A stretch of DNA of 43,369 bases from Bacteriovorax stolpii (GTDB lineage Bacteria; Bdellovibrionota; Bacteriovoracia; Bacteriovoracales; Bacteriovoracaceae), in the NCBI GenBank assembly GCA_945905815.1, contig CAMDQH010000020.1:1-43369 (forward strand), read 5' to 3'. The notes beneath the pieces are model-generated. The model made no database searches and had not been told where the DNA came from. It was given only the letters and a program-made list of their open reading frames with translations. The position numbers and the translations under genes were made by a program. Position 1 is the stretch's first letter. Every line of letters begins with the position of its first letter. Below are positions 1 to 8,299 of the stretch, piece after piece.

Positions 1-239
1 CGAGCTACAGTCCCTTGGTTAAATTGAGCTGTAACGTGAGCGAGTTTTGTACCAGATCCAATTTGGTCACCACCATCGATACCCTTAATAGAGTTTGAAA
101 GCATGTCCTGGAATTCTGCACGAGATGATTTGAAGCCGTAGGTACCGGCGTTGGCGATGTTGTCACCCACTACTGCCATTGACGAGCCGGCAGCATTTAG
201 ACCTGTAACACCGATGTTAAAAGACGAAAGAATACTCAT
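1..239 (-). CDS. flgE: Flagellar hook protein FlgE, N-terminal part (cut by window edge)
   Basis: Seen: reading leftwards from an ATG at 239, the translation starts MSILSSFNIGVTGLNAAG and continues with VGDNIANAGTYGFKSSRAEF. This is the N-terminal signature shared by axial rod/hook proteins (the usual form is NIANxNTxGFKxxR). The frame stays open to base 1, giving 79 complete residues. A strong Shine-Dalgarno (AGGAGG) lies just upstream of the start. Known: FlgE polymerises into the hook; this N-terminal region forms the coiled-coil core and carries the export signal. Context: it follows flgD and a TIGR02530-type gene, the usual hook-gene order, which favours FlgE over FlgF or FlgG. The rest of the protein is outside the window, so the FlgE assignment rests on the N-terminus and on gene order. 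Confidence 0.88.
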   Translation of the reverse strand, partial: MSILSSFNIGVTGLNAAGSSMAVVGDNIANAGTYGFKSSRAEFQDMLSNSIKGIDGGDQIGSGTKLAHVTAQFNQGTVA

Positions 240-361
240 GTTGTCCCTCCTAGACTTGGCGAGGGGTTTGAAGACTACAGCTTCTCACCAGTGGCTTCCA
301 GAAAAGGACCAGCCAACCTCATATGCCAAAATTAATATTAAAAACAGCTAACTCCCATTAG

Positions 362-808
362 CTACATCATAAAAATTGTCGAATCGATTTTCGTAAAAAC
401 GTTTTCGTGCATTTTGTCTTTATCTACCGCAGTTACCACCGTATTTTTATCTACGTCGACGACATAAGCCGCCTTATTGGTAATTACGAGAGAGTCATGA
501 CCACCTTTCGCTCTTAACTTACTAACCGCTTCCTTAAGCTTCATGAATTCATCTCCATCAAGCTCAATATTTCTTTCTTTCAACCTTTTCATCGCATGAG
601 ATGAAACTTGAACATCCTGTCCAACATTTTTCTCAGTGACTTGAGGCTGACGTAAATCTTGTTTTCCGCTTTCTTTCGAAAGCTCGTCAACTAAACCTTT
701 AAACTCGCTCTTCTCTCCCTGCTTTAGGGCATTTGTTTTCTCTGCCTTCTGAATATCAGAAGGTAGTGAAGAAACATTTGGAATAAGAAACGAGTTAACT
801 TTATTCAT
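362..808 (-). CDS. Flagellar operon protein, TIGR02530-like
   Basis: About 148 aa. The N-terminal half is low complexity, charged and probably disordered. The C-terminal half contains VSSHAMKRLKERNIEL, a block on KLKEAVSKLRAKGG, then SLVITNKAAYVVDVDKNTVV. This arrangement is that of the small flagellar operon protein family (TIGR02530) found between flgD and flgE in spirochaetes, firmicutes and deltaproteobacteria. Its biochemical role is not established as far as I know. Start choice: the ATG at 808 follows the flgD stop by one base, with AGGA about 13 nt upstream; an in-frame ATG at 829 would overlap flgD by 20 bp and has no better ribosome site. Both are possible. The position between flgD and flgE is the best support for a role in hook assembly. 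Confidence 0.8.
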   Translation of the reverse strand: MNKVNSFLIPNVSSLPSDIQKAEKTNALKQGEKSEFKGLVDELSKESGKQDLRQPQVTEKNVGQDVQVSSHAMKRLKERNIELDGDEFMKLKEAVSKLRAKGGHDSLVITNKAAYVVDVDKNTVVTAVDKDKMHENVFTKIDSTIFMM

Positions 809-809
809 A

Positions 810-1772
810 CTAATCGTAAATTCCTGCATTCTGAGAATAAGCGTTCATTGCCTTTTCTCTTGGAACTGCATTTGCATTAATTCCGTTATTAGATTGTATC
901 GAACCGTTTTGCCCCGACAAGCCGGAATTTAATGCCTGTGCTGCGTTAACAGGTGCTGCAGAATTCATCGCGTGAGTTTGTGAATGTGTTTGCATTTCAG
1001 CAGTGTGAAAACTTGCAACATCTCTCAAGAAAACTTTTTGACCATCAACAGTCAATACAGGTTCACCTTGATCGAATGTTACACTTTGAACTATTCCCGT
1101 AGCTTCAGTTGTCGTTCCAATTTCCTGGTTATTTTCATCCCATGCTTTTACTTGCGCAGTATATTTACCTTTGACTGCTGGAGTTCCGTCGAGAGCAACT
1201 CCGTCCCAAGTTGCTTGATGTGAACCTTCAGACAGGCCTTCTTTCCAGATCTCACCAGAAACGTTGTTCTGAGAATCAAGAATTCGGATCATCACTTTTG
1301 ATGCTTGCCCATCGAGCTTAAACAGAACTTCACTCGCATCACCACTTTCTTTTAGGTTTAGAGTTGAACTATTAGTTACAACTTTTTTACCAACAAAAGA
1401 AGCTGCATAGAACTTATCTTGAATCCCTTGATTTTTTCCAGAGTCTTCGAATTTTTTATTTAAGTTAGAAAGTTGTTCAAGTTGCGAGAACTGAGCAAGC
1501 TCACCAGTGAATTTACTTTGATCCATAGGATTCATAGGGTCTTGGTTTTGCAATTGAAAAGTTAAAAGTTTCATGAACTCATCTTTCCCCATCGCATTAT
1601 GAGGACCTTCTTTAAAGAGTTCATTCTTAGGCTTATAACCAGTAGCTTTATTTACTAAAGCTTCACGCTTTTGAGCTTCGGACATACCATTACCAGATAA
1701 AGACCGGGGCCCCATTTGTACCTGGTTATATTGCGATTGCTGAGGTGTTACTGGTCTTCCCATTTCAGGCAT
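810..1772 (-). CDS. flgD: Flagellar hook cap / hook assembly scaffold FlgD
   Basis: 320 aa. FlgD caps the growing hook and promotes FlgE polymerisation outside the cell. Residues about 60-115 hold the conserved N-terminal motif, with MGKDEFMKLLTFQLQNQDP, then MNPMDQSKFTGELAQFSQLEQL. After it come a beta-rich tudor-like segment and an Ig/FlgD-type segment (GEIWKEGLSEGSHQATWDG, then GKYTAQVKAWD). The protein is longer than the enterobacterial form (about 230 aa): about 55 extra N-terminal residues and a roughly 70-residue tail rich in Q, N, A and S after the domain core. The start codon overlaps the fliK stop by one base (TAATG), which implies translational coupling. The downstream gene begins one base after its stop. 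Confidence 0.95.
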   Translation of the reverse strand: MPEMGRPVTPQQSQYNQVQMGPRSLSGNGMSEAQKREALVNKATGYKPKNELFKEGPHNAMGKDEFMKLLTFQLQNQDPMNPMDQSKFTGELAQFSQLEQLSNLNKKFEDSGKNQGIQDKFYAASFVGKKVVTNSSTLNLKESGDASEVLFKLDGQASKVMIRILDSQNNVSGEIWKEGLSEGSHQATWDGVALDGTPAVKGKYTAQVKAWDENNQEIGTTTEATGIVQSVTFDQGEPVLTVDGQKVFLRDVASFHTAEMQTHSQTHAMNSAAPVNAAQALNSGLSGQNGSIQSNNGINANAVPREKAMNAYSQNAGIYD

Positions 1773-3061
1773 TAGGCTGCTTCCTTATCTTGAAAAAGCT
1801 TCCAAAGATCTTGCCTACGATCGGAATCGTGACGTTTCTGATTTTGTTCTGATCCGAATTGTCTTTCTTGTCCTGCTCCACTACGACCAGACTGACTTCC
1901 GAAATCAAAATCATTCTTCGCAGTTTGATTTGGCATTTCGACTTTAAGATCAGAAACATTAAGCCCAGTATTAGTTAAGTGAGAAAATAAATCTTTTGAA
2001 TTTGTCTGGAAGAAATTTTTCCCATCAACCGAATGAGTTGCTATGGTGATGGCGATTGCATCCTGACCAGCAGTGCCTAGTTTATTCACAGTAATATCAA
2101 TTATTCCAAGTTCATCATGATTGACTCTCATATTCACTGTTGGCTCTTTCGCAGCTTTGGCCTGAACAATGTAATCAGAAATTTGAGTCATAATCTGATT
2201 TGGATTTTCTGACTTGATATTAGACATGTTAAAAGTTTTTGTAGCAGCAGCCTCATTTACTTTTGCATTAGCACCTAAATCGGCTTGAGCATTAAGAATG
2301 AACTGTTGAGAATTCATCGATGATCCGCTTGTGCTTGATTCTTTTGAACTTAACTCATTTACTGTCTGAGTTGAGTTAAGGCCAGTATCCGTACCTGCTT
2401 TACCTGCAGCTTTATTAGTCATGCCGTATGGAGAAGCATTGTTAAGTGATTTTTTAACTGCAAGATTTTTCTGAGCAACGAAATCTTCCATATTAACTAA
2501 CTGTGGATCTATTTCAGCTTTTGCCATATCAACTGCCGGAGCTCGACCTGTTTGAATTTGTGGAGTTTTAAGCATTGCTTGAGAAAGCTCGCCTTTAACT
2601 TCAGCACTAATTGCTGGATCAGCTTGAACCATTTGAATTTGTGGAGTCTTAAGCATTGCTTGAGAAAGCTCGCCTTTAACTTCAGCACTAATTGCTGGAT
2701 CAGCTTGACCTTGAGCAAGTTTTAAAATCTGCTCATCAGTAAGTGGAACCGGAGTTCCAGCTTCAGTTGTCTGAGGCTGAATAATGTTGTCTACGTCTTT
2801 AGTTAAGGCAGGATCAAAAACTTTCGGTCCTACAGCATCAGCTTCTAACTCTGGAGCAATTAATTGATCAGGAGAAACTTTTACTGGTTTTACTTTAAGA
2901 GTTGTTTCTTCGGCCGAAAGAGAGGCCATGAGTTCATTAGCAAAATCTTCACCTTCAACCATCGTCTCAGGGTCTTCTACTTCTGCATCTTCCGCAGTTT
3001 TACCCTTAGCTTTTACAGAAGCTTTTTGTTCGATGGGTTTAGTAGTTGCTGCCTGAATCAT
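1772..3061 (-). CDS. fliK: Flagellar hook-length control protein FliK
   Basis: 429 aa. FliK is exported during hook growth, measures its length and switches the export gate to late substrates. Seen: a long charged, low-complexity N-terminal and central linker, then a C-terminal domain (about residues 290-385) with MRVNHDELGIIDITVNKLG and LNVSDLKVEMPNQ, which match the Flg_hook (FliK C-terminal) pattern of an R-L-x-P-x-x-L-G-like strand followed by amphipathic helices. The tail is polar and rich in Q, R and G. A near-perfect 81-bp tandem duplication (27 aa) lies in the linker at 2551-2712. Good ribosome site (AAGGAAAC) before the ATG at 3061. The first gene after the divergently oriented peptidase gene, it probably has its own promoter in 3062-3280. 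Confidence 0.9.
   Translation of the reverse strand: MIQAATTKPIEQKASVKAKGKTAEDAEVEDPETMVEGEDFANELMASLSAEETTLKVKPVKVSPDQLIAPELEADAVGPKVFDPALTKDVDNIIQPQTTEAGTPVPLTDEQILKLAQGQADPAISAEVKGELSQAMLKTPQIQMVQADPAISAEVKGELSQAMLKTPQIQTGRAPAVDMAKAEIDPQLVNMEDFVAQKNLAVKKSLNNASPYGMTNKAAGKAGTDTGLNSTQTVNELSSKESSTSGSSMNSQQFILNAQADLGANAKVNEAAATKTFNMSNIKSENPNQIMTQISDYIVQAKAAKEPTVNMRVNHDELGIIDITVNKLGTAGQDAIAITIATHSVDGKNFFQTNSKDLFSHLTNTGLNVSDLKVEMPNQTAKNDFDFGSQSGRSGAGQERQFGSEQNQKRHDSDRRQDLWKLFQDKEAA
2551..2712 (-). repeat. 81-bp tandem duplication inside fliK
   Basis: Two adjacent copies, 2551-2631 and 2632-2712, match for about 76 bp with one substitution (position 17 of the unit, T versus C) before diverging at the last few bases. 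They encode two consecutive 27-residue units beginning QADPAISAEVKGELSQ. The length is a multiple of three, so the frame is kept. Near identity at DNA level implies a recent duplication or ongoing conversion, not an ancient protein repeat. Confidence 0.95.
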
Positions 3062-3161
3062 TTGTTTCCTTAGTGGTCCTATAGAACATTATGACTCAAC
3101 TCAGGGTAAAAAATAAAGCAGGGCAGAAACTTCCAAAAACCTTAGAACTATCTTTCGAATG

Positions 3162-3174
3162 GGCAATAATTGCC
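3162..3174. promoter_or_regulatory. Palindrome GGCAATAATTGCC between fliK and peptidase gene
   Basis: A perfect 6-bp inverted repeat with one central base, located in the 219-bp gap between the divergent fliK (-) and peptidase (+) genes. Its placement suits a regulator site controlling one or both. No convincing sigma-28 or sigma-54 promoter could be fitted beside it, so function is a guess. Confidence 0.3.
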
Positions 3175-3280
3175 TCATTTTTGATATATTAAGCACTTAT
3201 TACGAGCAATCCAATACATCTGGCCCTATAAAAAGTTCACAAATCCCCAAACGGAGGTGGAGTCGCTCTAGATTGCCGAC

Positions 3281-4069
3281 ATGAAAAAAATCATTTTACC
3301 CATTCTTTTATCTTTCCCCTTTGCTGCCATCGCAACTGATGACATCAAGGCTTCCGACAAAGAAATGAAAATAAAAGCAGATATGCAGGTGGTATCAGGC
3401 AGTAAGGAATTTATTTGGAAATCTTCCACTAGCTGCTTCACTAAAGGGTCTGGTAAAGACGTTGTCTATCCGTCCCGAAAAGCTACTTCCTATTATCTTT
3501 GTCCAGACTCTACTGTAAGCCATAGTCAGCCGGCCTCAACTGGGTATAACGGCTGGGAAGGGTATTGTGGACAGACTTCCATTTCAAACATCACCAGCAT
3601 GCTATGTAATCGTCATATAGATCCTAAAAGTAATGACTATTACGGAACTGACTACACGCCCGGAGAGCACTCATCTACAATGAAAACTTCTCTTAGGAAA
3701 ATATTCGCTGAATACCCTAAGACGAATACGTGTCCCAAAGTTGCCTGGAACGTAAGAAAAAACTGGAGCGGGTCTTCTTTCCTAAAATCCGTTAAGGGTG
3801 ATTTGTTTGGAAGTACAAAGAAGATTAGACGTTTTAGAAATGCCACAACATACGTAGAAGTAACTCCGACCCCTGTGCTAATTAATAGTGGCGGGTTAAA
3901 TTACCACTGGGTAACGGTTGTAGATATCATTTCTAATAAAAAAGATAGTCATGGTTGTGATGTGGTTGTGAATACGTGGGGTGATCAGAAAACTTTAACC
4001 TGCGACAACTTTGTTTCTTATGCCGATCATTCAAGCTTTGGTGAGCATGTCAGTATTGGATTTGATTAA
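3281..4069 (+). CDS. Secreted papain/C39-like cysteine peptidase (putative)
   Basis: 262 aa with a Sec signal peptide (MKKIILPILLSFPFAAIA, cleavage near residue 18). Seen: a catalytic-type Cys motif YCGQTSISN with Cys96, a late His in GLNYHWVTVVDI (His209), and an Asn/Asp pair in VVNTWGDQ (Asn231, Asp235). The order Cys-His-Asn/Asp, the Gly-Gln-Thr-Ser after Cys and the hydrophobic strand after His are those of C39/papain-like peptidases. Several other Cys residues (52, 74, 109, 151, 226) could form disulfides after export. Strong ribosome site ACGGAGGTGGAG upstream. It is the only plus-strand gene inside the minus-strand flagellar cluster, between the motE-like gene and fliK. It could also be a transglutaminase-fold or amidase enzyme; the fold class is inferred from motifs only. 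Confidence 0.65.
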   Translation: MKKIILPILLSFPFAAIATDDIKASDKEMKIKADMQVVSGSKEFIWKSSTSCFTKGSGKDVVYPSRKATSYYLCPDSTVSHSQPASTGYNGWEGYCGQTSISNITSMLCNRHIDPKSNDYYGTDYTPGEHSSTMKTSLRKIFAEYPKTNTCPKVAWNVRKNWSGSSFLKSVKGDLFGSTKKIRRFRNATTYVEVTPTPVLINSGGLNYHWVTVVDIISNKKDSHGCDVVVNTWGDQKTLTCDNFVSYADHSSFGEHVSIGFD

Positions 4070-4080
4070 TTGATTTTTGA

Positions 4081-4608
4081 TTATTTCTTCATCAAGAGAT
4101 ATTGCTTCTGCAATTTAGCTGAAATATCTTTATCCATAAAATTGAAGATTTTTGATGCTTTCTTAGCATCTATCATTTGAAGTATTTGGACCGCAATCTC
4201 TGTGTCTTGTACCGACAGGACAGAGGCTGCCTTTTCCGGTTTCATATTTGATACCATTTCCACTAGCTGCCCGATTCGGCCCTTACTCTCTTCACTATTT
4301 TTCTGTACACATCCAATAAAGTCTTTTTGCTTGGCCGAAAGCTCAGCATATCGTTTAGCAATATCGGAATCTGAAACTTTTAATGAGTCTTGCTGTTTTT
4401 CCAGGTCTAATTCTTTAAGCCGTAGCTTTTCTTCTTTATCTAAAAGTTCCTTCGTCAGGTCAGAAACCGACTTATTCTTAATAACATCAACTTTCTTTTT
4501 GACCTCTTCATTGACCTTCTTAATAAATTCTTCTTCGCTATAAACCCGTTTAGGTGGCAATGCGAAGCCCATAATTGGAAACATAAAAAATATTATAAAA
4601 AATTTCAT
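4081..4608 (-). CDS. MotE-like flagellar chaperone/motility protein
   Basis: 175 aa from the ATG at 4608. That start sits one base after the fliJ stop with a GAAAGG ribosome site; an upstream in-frame start at 4671 would run deep into fliJ and lacks the signal-like N-terminus. Seen: MKFFIIFFMFPIMGFA, a membrane anchor or signal segment; a long charged coiled coil (about 25-115); then a C-terminal helical block with MKPEKAASVL, a TEIAVQILQMI segment and KASKIFNFMD. This block resembles the MgtE intracellular-N/FliG-middle-like fold typical of MotE. Known: MotE stabilises stator protein MotC in alphaproteobacteria, and MotE-like genes commonly follow fliJ in other lineages. Function here is inferred from architecture and position. 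Confidence 0.75.
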   Translation of the reverse strand: MKFFIIFFMFPIMGFALPPKRVYSEEEFIKKVNEEVKKKVDVIKNKSVSDLTKELLDKEEKLRLKELDLEKQQDSLKVSDSDIAKRYAELSAKQKDFIGCVQKNSEESKGRIGQLVEMVSNMKPEKAASVLSVQDTEIAVQILQMIDAKKASKIFNFMDKDISAKLQKQYLLMKK

Positions 4609-4609
4609 C

Positions 4610-5062
4610 TCAGACCTTTCGTTCTTTGTACTGTAACCAGTTCTGTGTTTGCTCTTCAACTTTCTGGTCAATTTCTTTATTCATGGCCTTACGAAACTCA
4701 GTGTAATCTTTTTCTTTTAAATTTTCGATGACTTTTAGCTCGCCCCTAAAGGTTGCTAACTCCTTTTTCTTATTCTCTACCAGCTCTTCCTGTAATTTTT
4801 TATCTCTCAAGAGTAGCTCAATGTTTTTATCTTTTCCGGCAACCAACATGGGAAAAGCCTGGACCTGGTCTCCGCGCATACCGGATTTGAGGGCTCCTTC
4901 CTGAATTTTAAAGTAATGATCTATTTCCTTGCGCTCATGAGCAAGCTGATTATCAATTCTACTGAGCTCGGTAACAAGTCGTCCCAACTCCATTCGACAA
5001 GTTTCTTCTTTAAGTTTTCTGACTTTTAGGACTGGTTCTAGGCGAAAGGTATAACTTTTCAT
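4610..5062 (-). CDS. fliJ: Flagellar export chaperone/ATPase stalk protein FliJ
   Basis: 150 aa, almost entirely predicted alpha-helical coiled coil rich in K, E, L and R, starting MKSYTFRLEPVLKVRKLKEE, the FliJ N-terminal pattern (F-x-L-x-x-V-L-x-x-R). Known: FliJ sits in the centre of the FliI hexamer, escorts chaperones and couples ATPase to the FlhA gate. The gene starts two bases after the fliI stop and ends one base before the motE-like start, so it is embedded in the operon. Length matches the family. Confidence 0.9.
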   Translation of the reverse strand: MKSYTFRLEPVLKVRKLKEETCRMELGRLVTELSRIDNQLAHERKEIDHYFKIQEGALKSGMRGDQVQAFPMLVAGKDKNIELLLRDKKLQEELVENKKKELATFRGELKVIENLKEKDYTEFRKAMNKEIDQKVEEQTQNWLQYKERKV

Positions 5063-5064
5063 AT

Positions 5065-6417
5065 TTATCTATAATTCGGGTCTACTGCAGTTTCTGCCTT
5101 ACGAGCAATGTCGAGCATACGGTCGAAAACCTCTTCAATGGTAAATGACTCTTCGACCTGTTGACGAATAAGATTAACGAGGTCGTCATATACAGCTATG
5201 GCCTTATCAATTTTCGGGTTTGAACCACGTGAGTAGGCACCAACAGTAATGAGATCTTCAGACTCTTTATAGGAAGCTAAAAGATCACGTAGATGACTGG
5301 CAACAATCTTATGTTCTTTCGTAGTGACTTTAGGCATAACCCTTGAAATAGAGGCCAGAATATCAATTGCAGGATAATGGTTTTTGGCAGCAAGTTGTCT
5401 TGATAAAACAATGTGACCATCTGAAATACTTCGAACAGCATCTGCAATAGGCTCATCCATATCGCCACCTTCAACAAGCACCGTATAAATCCCTGTGATA
5501 GATCCGGCACCTTTTTTAGTTCCAGCTCGCTCCATTAATTTTGGAAGTTTCGCGAATACACTTGGTGTATAACCTTTTTGACCAGGAGGTTCGCCCGTTG
5601 AAAGAGCGATTTCACGGTTGGCCATTGCAAATCGAGTGATAGAATCCATCATAAGAAGTACGTCTTGACCTTGATCACGAAAAAACTCTGCAACAGTCGT
5701 TGCCGTATAGGCTGCCTTAGTTCGAATTAATGCAGAGGTATCTGAAGTGGCCACAATTACAACTGAACGTTTAAGGCCTTCTTCACCAAGGTCAGATTGA
5801 ATAAATTCTAAAACCTCGCGTCCACGTTCTCCGATAAGAGCGATAACGTTAATATCAACGTTAGTATTTCTAGCGACCATACCCATTAGAACAGACTTAC
5901 CAACACCTGATCCGGCCATAATTGCTAAACGCTGACCTTTCCCAGCAGTCAGAAAACAGTTTATTGAACTGATTCCTGTATCAAGAGCATCTCGTATAGG
6001 AGGACGATCAAGGGGATTTAATGGAGTGCCAAAGATTGATCTTTTTTCATATGGACCTTCAATCGGGCCTTTATTGTCGATAGGATTTCCCTGGAAATCG
6101 ATAACTCTTCCCAACATGTTAGAGGAGATTCTAACTTCAGTTACTATTTCTTTTAAGTGAATTTTTGTCTCTGAGTTAATGCCTGAAATTTCGTTGTAGG
6201 GCATAACCATGCAGTTTGAACCCTGAATGGCGACAACCTCACCAAGGGAACGTTCACCATTCTCTGCTATGAATTCGACATTACTGCCAAGAACAGCACG
6301 AGGTACTGCCGCTTCATAAACCATTCCTCGAGAGGCTATAATCTTCCCTACTTTCTCATAGGGAATACGATTTTCAATGTGACGAAGAATAAGATTGAGG
6401 TTTAATCCCTCATCCAT
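5065..6417 (-). CDS. fliI: Flagellum-specific export ATPase FliI
   Basis: 450 aa, the family's usual size. FliI is the cytoplasmic hexameric ATPase that energises type III flagellar export. Seen: an N-terminal beta-barrel region, Walker A AGSGVGKS at about 168-175, ALIGERGREVLEF, Walker B-type VLLMMDSITRFA, and the GEPPGQKGYTPSVFAKLPKL segment characteristic of FliI and type III ATPases; F1 beta subunits differ here. The start at 6417 overlaps the end of fliH by 8 bp, consistent with stoichiometric co-translation with its regulator FliH. Confidence 0.97.
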   Translation of the reverse strand: MDEGLNLNLILRHIENRIPYEKVGKIIASRGMVYEAAVPRAVLGSNVEFIAENGERSLGEVVAIQGSNCMVMPYNEISGINSETKIHLKEIVTEVRISSNMLGRVIDFQGNPIDNKGPIEGPYEKRSIFGTPLNPLDRPPIRDALDTGISSINCFLTAGKGQRLAIMAGSGVGKSVLMGMVARNTNVDINVIALIGERGREVLEFIQSDLGEEGLKRSVVIVATSDTSALIRTKAAYTATTVAEFFRDQGQDVLLMMDSITRFAMANREIALSTGEPPGQKGYTPSVFAKLPKLMERAGTKKGAGSITGIYTVLVEGGDMDEPIADAVRSISDGHIVLSRQLAAKNHYPAIDILASISRVMPKVTTKEHKIVASHLRDLLASYKESEDLITVGAYSRGSNPKIDKAIAVYDDLVNLIRQQVEESFTIEEVFDRMLDIARKAETAVDPNYR

Positions 6418-7213
6418 GTTTTACCACCTGCTCGAAAATCTTATCAATATTTTGAAAAACGCCCTCAATTGAGCCGTCAATCAAACTATTTTCTGATTCG
6501 AGAATGATTCCAGGATGCTGTATTTCAGGAACGACTTCAATTCTTAAATTTGAAAGCTGCCCTAAACGGGCCTCTACGGCTTGAACAACTTCAGGCATCT
6601 GGTTAAAATTGGCCAGGCCAACTTTTATAATAAGGTTCTTGCGAGCATTAAGTTCTAATATTAGTTTTTCGAGAAGATTCTCTAAATATAGTTTTTCGTT
6701 AATTTCTTTTAGAACGATCCATTTGGTGAATCTTTTAACAAATTCATAAATCTCGTGGCGACTTTTATCAATAATTTTTTCATTTTGAGATTGTATTGCA
6801 GTCAAAACTTGCGCAAATTCTTCGATTTTTCCATTTAACTGTTCTTGGTATTGAGCAAAGGCTTCATCTTTACCTTCAGCTCTACCTTTCTCAAGACCTT
6901 CGTTATAAGCAGTCTCATAAGCCGTTTTTAAACGTTGATTTACAACTTCTTCTATTTTTATATCGAAGTCAGATTGGTCCTGACGAGACAAGCCTCTCGA
7001 ATCTCTTACAGCACCATCAATTTTGAAATTATTTTTCTTTTCAAAACCACGTTCAGACCTTACGGTTTCATCCGTTACCTTGTCACTTTTAAATGGCTCA
7101 CCACTTATTTCATTAAAGGTAAAAGATTTAAAATCATTCTGAGTGACAACATGGGTTCCCTTGAGATCACTGAACTCAAAAGATTTAATTTCTGAACTAA
7201 GATATTTATGCAT
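6410..7213 (-). CDS. fliH: Flagellar assembly protein FliH (FliI regulator)
   Basis: 267 aa. Seen: a variable polar N-terminal third; a helix from about residue 85 with AYNEGLEKGRAEGKDEAFAQY, a Gly-spaced small-residue helix (GxxxG-like) typical of FliH and type III stalk proteins; and a C-terminal domain with IVLKEINE, LILELNARKNLIIKVG and LRIEVVPEIQHPGIILESE, matching the FliH/YscL C-terminal block that ends in a conserved GGxxxE-like segment. Known: a FliH dimer binds FliI and links it to FliN at the C ring. Sits 15 bp after fliG and overlaps fliI by 8 bp. Confidence 0.9.
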   Translation of the reverse strand: MHKYLSSEIKSFEFSDLKGTHVVTQNDFKSFTFNEISGEPFKSDKVTDETVRSERGFEKKNNFKIDGAVRDSRGLSRQDQSDFDIKIEEVVNQRLKTAYETAYNEGLEKGRAEGKDEAFAQYQEQLNGKIEEFAQVLTAIQSQNEKIIDKSRHEIYEFVKRFTKWIVLKEINEKLYLENLLEKLILELNARKNLIIKVGLANFNQMPEVVQAVEARLGQLSNLRIEVVPEIQHPGIILESENSLIDGSIEGVFQNIDKIFEQVVKHG

Positions 7214-7228
7214 CTTTCAAACTGCCTT

Positions 7229-8266
7229 TTAAACGAATGCGTCGCCTTCCCCACCACGAGAAATAAGCGCTTTACCTTTAGCTTCAAGATCCTTAAGCTG
7301 CTGAACAATTTCCTGCTGGGCTTTTTCCACATCGGAAATTTTCGTAGGCCCCATGGACTCCAGATCTTCTTTGAGAAGAGTGGCTGCACGGTTCGACATA
7401 TTTTTAAAGAGTTTAGCTTTAACTTCGTCGGGAGCAGTCTTCAGTGAAATAACAAGTTTAGTATTATCCACACCTTTGAGAAGCTCCTGAATACCTCGAT
7501 CATCCACAAAGCAAATATCTTCAAATACAAACATGAGTTTACGGATTTCTTCAGCAAGCTCAGGATCTTTTTCCTCAACTCTTGCCATGATATTTTTCTC
7601 AGAAGTTTTATCCATAAGATTTAGCATGCTGGCTATTGGTTCAACACCACCAAGCTGTTGCGTATCAATTGAACCAAGTGTAGAAAGCTCAGTTTTAAGA
7701 ACATCATCAAGCTGTGCAATAAGTTCTGGTGAAACGAAATCGAGATTGGCAACTCGTAGAACGACTTCGGCTTGAAGACCTTCAGGTAATTTCCGAAGCA
7801 CTTCCACTTTTTTCTCTACTGGTAAATGGGCACAAATAAGAGCAATCGTTTGAGGATGCTCATTAATTAAGAAGTTTGCCAACGTTCGGGTATCAACAAG
7901 TTCAAGTGATTCAAGAGTATTATTAGAGCCAACATCAACGATCTGACCAAGTAATTGTTTGGCACGATCTTCTCCAAGAGTGCTAAGAATAAAATCACGG
8001 CCTTTATTTTCAGAAAAGAGAAGCTCCGAATCTTCATTAATAGAAGAATAAAATTCTTCCAAAACTCTCTTTACCATCCATATTTGTGATTTAGAAATTG
8101 AGGACATCGAGTTAATCATGCGCTTAACATCATTGTCTTTCATATGTTTAAAAATCAGCTTCGTGGTCGTTGGGCCCAGAGCAGATAAAAGGATTGCTGC
8201 CTTTTCCTGACCTGATAAGAGTGCATATTGCACATCTGGTTCTAAACTTTGTTCTTCTTCTGCCAC
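7229..8266 (-). CDS. fliG: Flagellar motor switch protein FliG
   Basis: 345 aa. FliG forms the top of the C ring, binds FliF through its N-terminus and receives torque from MotA through its C-terminus. Seen: N-terminal domain with LSGQEKAAILLSALG; middle domain with the diagnostic EHPQTIALICAHL and an ELSTLGSIDTQQLGGVEP segment containing the PGG-like loop; C-terminal charged ridge with FEDICFVDDRGIQELLK and AKLFKNMSNRAA, followed by a 30-residue polar tail. The start is a GTG with AGGAG about 8 nt upstream. Located directly after fliF, as in most flagellar operons. Confidence 0.97.
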   Translation of the reverse strand: MAEEEQSLEPDVQYALLSGQEKAAILLSALGPTTTKLIFKHMKDNDVKRMINSMSSISKSQIWMVKRVLEEFYSSINEDSELLFSENKGRDFILSTLGEDRAKQLLGQIVDVGSNNTLESLELVDTRTLANFLINEHPQTIALICAHLPVEKKVEVLRKLPEGLQAEVVLRVANLDFVSPELIAQLDDVLKTELSTLGSIDTQQLGGVEPIASMLNLMDKTSEKNIMARVEEKDPELAEEIRKLMFVFEDICFVDDRGIQELLKGVDNTKLVISLKTAPDEVKAKLFKNMSNRAATLLKEDLESMGPTKISDVEKAQQEIVQQLKDLEAKGKALISRGGEGDAFV

Positions 8267-8299
8267 ACTTTAACTCCTGAAACTATTTAATAAAAAAAA

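Noticed and set aside
310-329. Sigma-54-like promoter (TTGGCAT...TTGGCT) upstream of flgE on the minus strand
   Set aside because: The distance between the GG and the downstream GC-like element is at least one base too long for a -24/-12 promoter, and the -12 reads TTGGC, not TTGC.
2509-2718. 69-aa minus-strand frame with internal repeats within fliK
   Set aside because: Its repeats are only the fliK 81-bp duplication read in another frame.
4202-4543. 113-aa plus-strand frame over the motE-like gene
   Set aside because: Ser/Phe-rich product from antisense of a K/E-rich coiled coil; no start signals.
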